From a virus: a stretch of 41,761 nt of DNA. Within the stretch, counting starts at the first letter, position 1; the number at the start of each line of letters is the position of its first letter. Positions 38,479-41,761 of this stretch are shown piece after piece. A model generated the notes under the pieces. It saw only the letters and a program-made list of their open reading frames with translations, had not been told where the DNA came from and did no database searches. Location of the stretch: positions 1-41,761 of IMG/VR virus record IMGVR_UViG_3300017759_000017; one strand, given 5' to 3'. A program made the translations under genes and the position numbers.

Positions 38479-38895
38479 ATGAAAGTAGTCCCTGTTCAAC
38501 CTGTAGGGGTTGACATTTTTTGGAAACAAATTGAACCATTAATTAAAAAAGCAGTAAGTTATTCAGGTGGTAGACATACAGTAGATACCACTAAATATCT
38601 TTTAAAGACTGGTATGATGCAATTGTTTGTTGTGTTTAAATCAGTAAAAGATATTGAAGCAGTTATTGTTACACAAAAAGCAATCTATCCTGCTAAGACT
38701 ATGATGACTGTTGTGCTCTGTGGTGGTAAGAATATGAATAAGTGGGCAGGTATGGGTATAAAAACCATTATGGAATCTGCAAAAGAACAAGGATGCTCTG
38801 GTGTTGAAGTTATGGGTAGACCTGGATGGAGAAAAATTTTTAGTAAACATGTTAAATATAAGGAAAGTTATGTCTGTTTTGAAACGTATTTCTAG
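38479..38895 (+). CDS. GNAT-like internal virion protein (T7 gp13-like role), 138 aa
   Basis: MKVVPVQPVGVDIFWKQIEPLIKKAVSYSGGRHTVDTTKYLLKTGMMQLFVVFK followed by IEAVIVTQKAIYPAKTMMTVVLCGGKNMNKWAGMGIKTIMESAKEQGCSGVEVMGRPGWRKIF. The GGKNMxxW and GVEVMGRPGW segments are typical of the acetyltransferase-like fold used by a T7 gp13-type core protein. It probably acts structurally in the internal core, not as an enzyme. Fold assignment is from memory of the family. Confidence 0.7.
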   Translation: MKVVPVQPVGVDIFWKQIEPLIKKAVSYSGGRHTVDTTKYLLKTGMMQLFVVFKSVKDIEAVIVTQKAIYPAKTMMTVVLCGGKNMNKWAGMGIKTIMESAKEQGCSGVEVMGRPGWRKIFSKHVKYKESYVCFETYF

Positions 38896-41014
38896 TTTTA
38901 TAGTACAAAAACTATTACCAATTAAATATAAAGTTTGGTTATTAGAAACTCTTGCTTGTGATATTGCAGCACAGGGTGAAGATGGTGATACTGAACTTGC
39001 ACATATTAATTCATATGAAGCAAAGTTATTAAAATCAGTTGGTGGTTCAGGTACAATTAATAGTAAGACTGGTTTAAAAATGTATGGTTCAGGTGGTGGG
39101 TCTGCACCAGCTCCTGCTGCTACATCTACTGTTGTGGAAAAAGCAGAGTTTCCTCCAGAACTTAGACCTTATATTACTGATATACTTTCTAAAGCACAAG
39201 CACAGGAAGAATCAAGACTGGCTGCAGGTTATCCTTTATACCCTGGTCCTCGTATTGCACCTTTTACAACTGAAGAACGAGCTGCTCAAGAAGGTATTAA
39301 ATCATTAGTAGGTTCTTCGCAACCAGGTTTTGATGTAGCTAAAGGTTTAACTGCTGCAGGTACAGGAGCAGCTACAGCTTCAGACATTGCAAGTGGTATG
39401 TCTCCTTATATGCAGAATGTAGTTGATATAGAAAAGAGAGAAGCACAACGTGCTGCTGAACCTATGCAACAAAAAATAGCTGCAGAAGCTATAGGTGCAC
39501 AGGGTTCATTTGGTGGTTCAAGACAAGCTATATTAGAAGCTGAAGCTAATAGAAACTTACAACAACAGCTAGGTGATATACAGACTAGAGGTCAACAAGC
39601 TGCCTTTACAGAAGCACAGAGAGCCTTTGAATCACAAAAGCAAAGGCAACTTGCAGGTGGTCAACAGTATGCTAACATTGTACCACAACAACAAGGTCTT
39701 GCATTTAAAGAACTAGGTGCACTTGCAGGTATAGGTGAGCAAGACAGACAGCAAACACAAAAAGCATTAGACTTAGGATTCCAAGAGTTTAGAGAGCAGC
39801 AGCAATATCCTGAAGCAAGTCTACAACAATATCAATCTATCATTCGTGGATTTCCTCTTAACCCAACAACCACACAAACTCAACAATCAATTCTACCTAC
39901 ACCTTCATTAGGTCAACAACTTATTGGTGCAGGTACAGGTGCTTTAGGTTTAGCAGGTGCAGCTAAAACTTTATTTAAAGATGGTGGAACATTAAAAGAA
40001 GTTCCTAAAGACAATGAAGGTTTATCTAAACTTCCTACAGAAGTAAGAAACAAAATGGGTTTTATGAAAGATGGTGGTTCACCTACAAAGAAAATATCTA
40101 AAAAAGAAAACACCATGTATAAAAAAATGTTAATGGATTTAATAAATAAAACTTCAGTATCATCTACAAAGGGTCTTAATAGTGTTGTTAAAAAAGCTCC
40201 TGGTGGAACAATATTTAATATTCCAGATTCTTTTACTTATGGAGATATAACAAGTGCAGAAATTGAGAACTTATTACAAAGAGCTAAAGCTAGGTCATTA
40301 AGAGCAGATGAATTAGAATTAGTTATGGGTGATGAAGAAAGGCAAAAACAAATTGAAGAAGATAAATCTGCAGCTAAACTTAAGGCTTATATGAATATGG
40401 CACAATTAGGTGGTGATATATTAGCTGCTGACCCAAGTAGAGGTACATTAGCTGCAGTAGGTTCTGCTGCTTCTAAGGCTGCTCCAGGATTTTTAGAAGC
40501 TGCTAAAGACTTTAAAGATGTAGATAGAAAAGCCAGAAAAGAAAAATTAGATGAAACATTAAAACAAATTACTGCTGAAAGTGTAGTTGATAAAGATGTT
40601 CTTGAGATTCTTAAAACTGATGCTGACTACAAAGCTGCTATTCAAAAAGCAGGTGATTTAGGTTTATCTATTGTAGGTGATGTTAAAAGAATTACTGATA
40701 TAGTTAAAGGAAAATTATCAGGTTCTGACCAACTAGCATTAGATGCTAATTCTTTATTAGAAACAACTGAAGGTCAAAAAAGTATAACAGATATAACTAA
40801 AATTACTACAGAAAATGCATTAGAAAAATTTAAACAATTAAATAATCAAGGTAAACTACGAGGAACAGATAAAGAGACAGTATTTAATAATTTATTAATT
40901 GATGAAGTTAATCTGTTAGGTATAGGTGGTCTTGAAAAATTAAAAGAAGGTGGTTTAGTTCCTGCAACTAAAGAACAAAAAACTGTATCACAAATATTAG
41001 ATGAGATAGAATAG
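38870..41014 (+). CDS. internal virion / DNA ejection protein, 714 aa
   Basis: The ATG at 38870 (MSVLKRISSFIVQKLLPIKYKVW) has AAGGA before it and overlaps the GNAT-like gene by 26 bases. GEDGDTELAHINSYEAKLLKSVGG near 36-60 matches a motif in the 37227 gene. SPYMQNVVDIEKREAQRAAEPMQQKIAAEAIGAQGSFGGSRQAILEAEANRNLQQQLG is a signature of podovirus ejection proteins. A long coiled helical C-terminal half follows. The protein likely forms part of the tube that carries DNA across the envelope. Confidence 0.8.
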   Translation: MSVLKRISSFIVQKLLPIKYKVWLLETLACDIAAQGEDGDTELAHINSYEAKLLKSVGGSGTINSKTGLKMYGSGGGSAPAPAATSTVVEKAEFPPELRPYITDILSKAQAQEESRLAAGYPLYPGPRIAPFTTEERAAQEGIKSLVGSSQPGFDVAKGLTAAGTGAATASDIASGMSPYMQNVVDIEKREAQRAAEPMQQKIAAEAIGAQGSFGGSRQAILEAEANRNLQQQLGDIQTRGQQAAFTEAQRAFESQKQRQLAGGQQYANIVPQQQGLAFKELGALAGIGEQDRQQTQKALDLGFQEFREQQQYPEASLQQYQSIIRGFPLNPTTTQTQQSILPTPSLGQQLIGAGTGALGLAGAAKTLFKDGGTLKEVPKDNEGLSKLPTEVRNKMGFMKDGGSPTKKISKKENTMYKKMLMDLINKTSVSSTKGLNSVVKKAPGGTIFNIPDSFTYGDITSAEIENLLQRAKARSLRADELELVMGDEERQKQIEEDKSAAKLKAYMNMAQLGGDILAADPSRGTLAAVGSAASKAAPGFLEAAKDFKDVDRKARKEKLDETLKQITAESVVDKDVLEILKTDADYKAAIQKAGDLGLSIVGDVKRITDIVKGKLSGSDQLALDANSLLETTEGQKSITDITKITTENALEKFKQLNNQGKLRGTDKETVFNNLLIDEVNLLGIGGLEKLKEGGLVPATKEQKTVSQILDEIE

Positions 41015-41018
41015 TGTT

Positions 41019-41761
41019 ATGGCAATTAGTATTGACTCACAATCATTCAGAGAAACTGCAGAAAAAATTGAAGACCTGCAAAACAAGGGAGCTTTAGATT
41101 CTAGTAAAGCTAAACAACTTATTGAAGAACAAGGTTTTGACCCTATTGAATTTAAAGAAACTTATAATGAATACTCAGGTTTAACTCAAGAAGAAAAAGC
41201 TAAAGCTACAGAGATAACTGGTTTAGGTATTATAGATGCACCTATAAGAGTAGCAGGTAGAGCATTTGGTGAAGCAGGTAGAGACATTGCAAGTTTTTCT
41301 GCAGATGTAGCACCTAATTTAACTAAAAAGATTTCAGATAATTTTTCAGTTGTGTCAGATAGAATGGGAGAATATGTACCTGAAAGTATAAAAGAATTTT
41401 CAGATGAATTATTTGACCCTTATCATGGTGATGGTGTATATGGAACTGCTGAAGGAGCTATAGGTAATATTGCTTCTTACTTTGTACCTGCAACAGGTAT
41501 ACTTAAAGCAACAAGAGGAGCACACACATTAGCTAAAGGTAATAAGTTTCTTAACTCAGGTTTAAAACAAGCATCAAATCTATTAGGTGCTAAAGGTCGT
41601 AAAGCTGCAAAGGTAGCAGGTTTTCTAACAACTGGTGGAGCAGCAGCTACAATAGCTGAAGACCCTTCAGAAAATATAGTAAATACCTTACGAGAACAAT
41701 TCCCTGAATCAACACAAATATTAGAAGGTCTTAGTGTCAACCCTGAAGATACAAGGTTGCA
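41019..41761 (+). CDS. large internal virion protein, N-terminal part (cut by window edge)
   Basis: Begins MAISIDSQSFRETAEKIEDLQNKGALDSSKAKQL four bases after the preceding stop; about 247 codons are visible without a stop. GTAEGAIGNIASYFVPATGILKATRGAH and KVAGFLTTGGAAATIAEDPSENIVNTLREQFPES match the N-terminal region of the giant internal proteins of marine podoviruses, which often carry a transglycosylase further on. That part lies outside the window. Confidence 0.75.
   Translation, partial: MAISIDSQSFRETAEKIEDLQNKGALDSSKAKQLIEEQGFDPIEFKETYNEYSGLTQEEKAKATEITGLGIIDAPIRVAGRAFGEAGRDIASFSADVAPNLTKKISDNFSVVSDRMGEYVPESIKEFSDELFDPYHGDGVYGTAEGAIGNIASYFVPATGILKATRGAHTLAKGNKFLNSGLKQASNLLGAKGRKAAKVAGFLTTGGAAATIAEDPSENIVNTLREQFPESTQILEGLSVNPEDTRL

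Noticed and set aside
1-41761. Lysogeny genes or insertion sequences
   Set aside because: No integrase, transposase, CI-like repressor or terminal inverted repeats were seen in this window; genes beyond the edges cannot be judged.

Overview
This window is part of the genome of a tailed double-stranded DNA phage, probably a marine podovirus with a low-GC host. The evidence is a complete head-and-packaging module, a short-tail module (P22 gp4-like and gp10-like proteins), ejection proteins, a T7-like primase-helicase, very A+T-rich DNA and dense overlapping small genes. I see no integrase, repressor gene, tRNA, CRISPR array or insertion sequence. Both ends of the window cut through genes. The host cannot be fixed from the sequence; the small-gene repertoire and the LamG/SPRY fibres resemble phages of marine Alphaproteobacteria (inference from family knowledge).

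Left arm, 1-10285, all leftward. From the promoter end at about 10.3 kb it runs through a membrane protein, a DUF7227-like Cys-rich protein and several unknown genes. Next comes a tightly packed array of about twenty small, mostly acidic proteins (3.8-7.3 kb) whose stops and starts overlap. A second control point with a perfect sigma-70-type promoter (TTGACA-17-TATAAT, 3483-3511) then leads into a 42-residue coiled-coil protein, an M15 peptidase endolysin, two small proteins with hydrophobic N-termini, a DUF3310 protein (the family of T7 gp1.7) and a T7 gp4-type primase-helicase that runs off the left edge. The larger gaps between leftward genes upstream of 7.3 kb hold long hairpins. Four of these are copies of one bulged structure.

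Control region, 10171-10880. This is a 700-base gene-free stretch between the two divergent arms. It holds a 64-base extended palindrome overlapping a leftward promoter, four 17-base iterons in CA-rich DNA, two G6 boxes, a stacked series of hairpins including a rightward terminator-like one, and an extended -10 promoter placed so that the first rightward gene may be read from a leaderless mRNA.

Right arm, 10881-41761, all rightward. The order is terminase small and large subunits, portal, a GroES-like co-chaperonin, a run of small proteins (several very basic), scaffold, decoration-type protein, major capsid protein, a strong terminator, a block of Lys-rich proteins flanked by two gp4-like adaptors, a zinc-ribbon protein, a repetitive fibre, two related LamG+SPRY fibres, a tail-assembly-like protein, another fibre, the gp10-like tail hub, and at least four proteins of the ejection apparatus, the last cut by the right edge. 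Candidate sigma-70 promoters precede the terminase, portal, scaffold and tail-assembly genes. This suggests that host RNA polymerase transcribes the modules in turn.

The most striking whole-window signals are the apparent complete absence of GATC and of TCGA. Asp before a C-initial codon is GAC in every case I examined, although GAT is the usual Asp codon. The second is the family of bulged hairpins with a compensatory base change in the early leftward transcripts.
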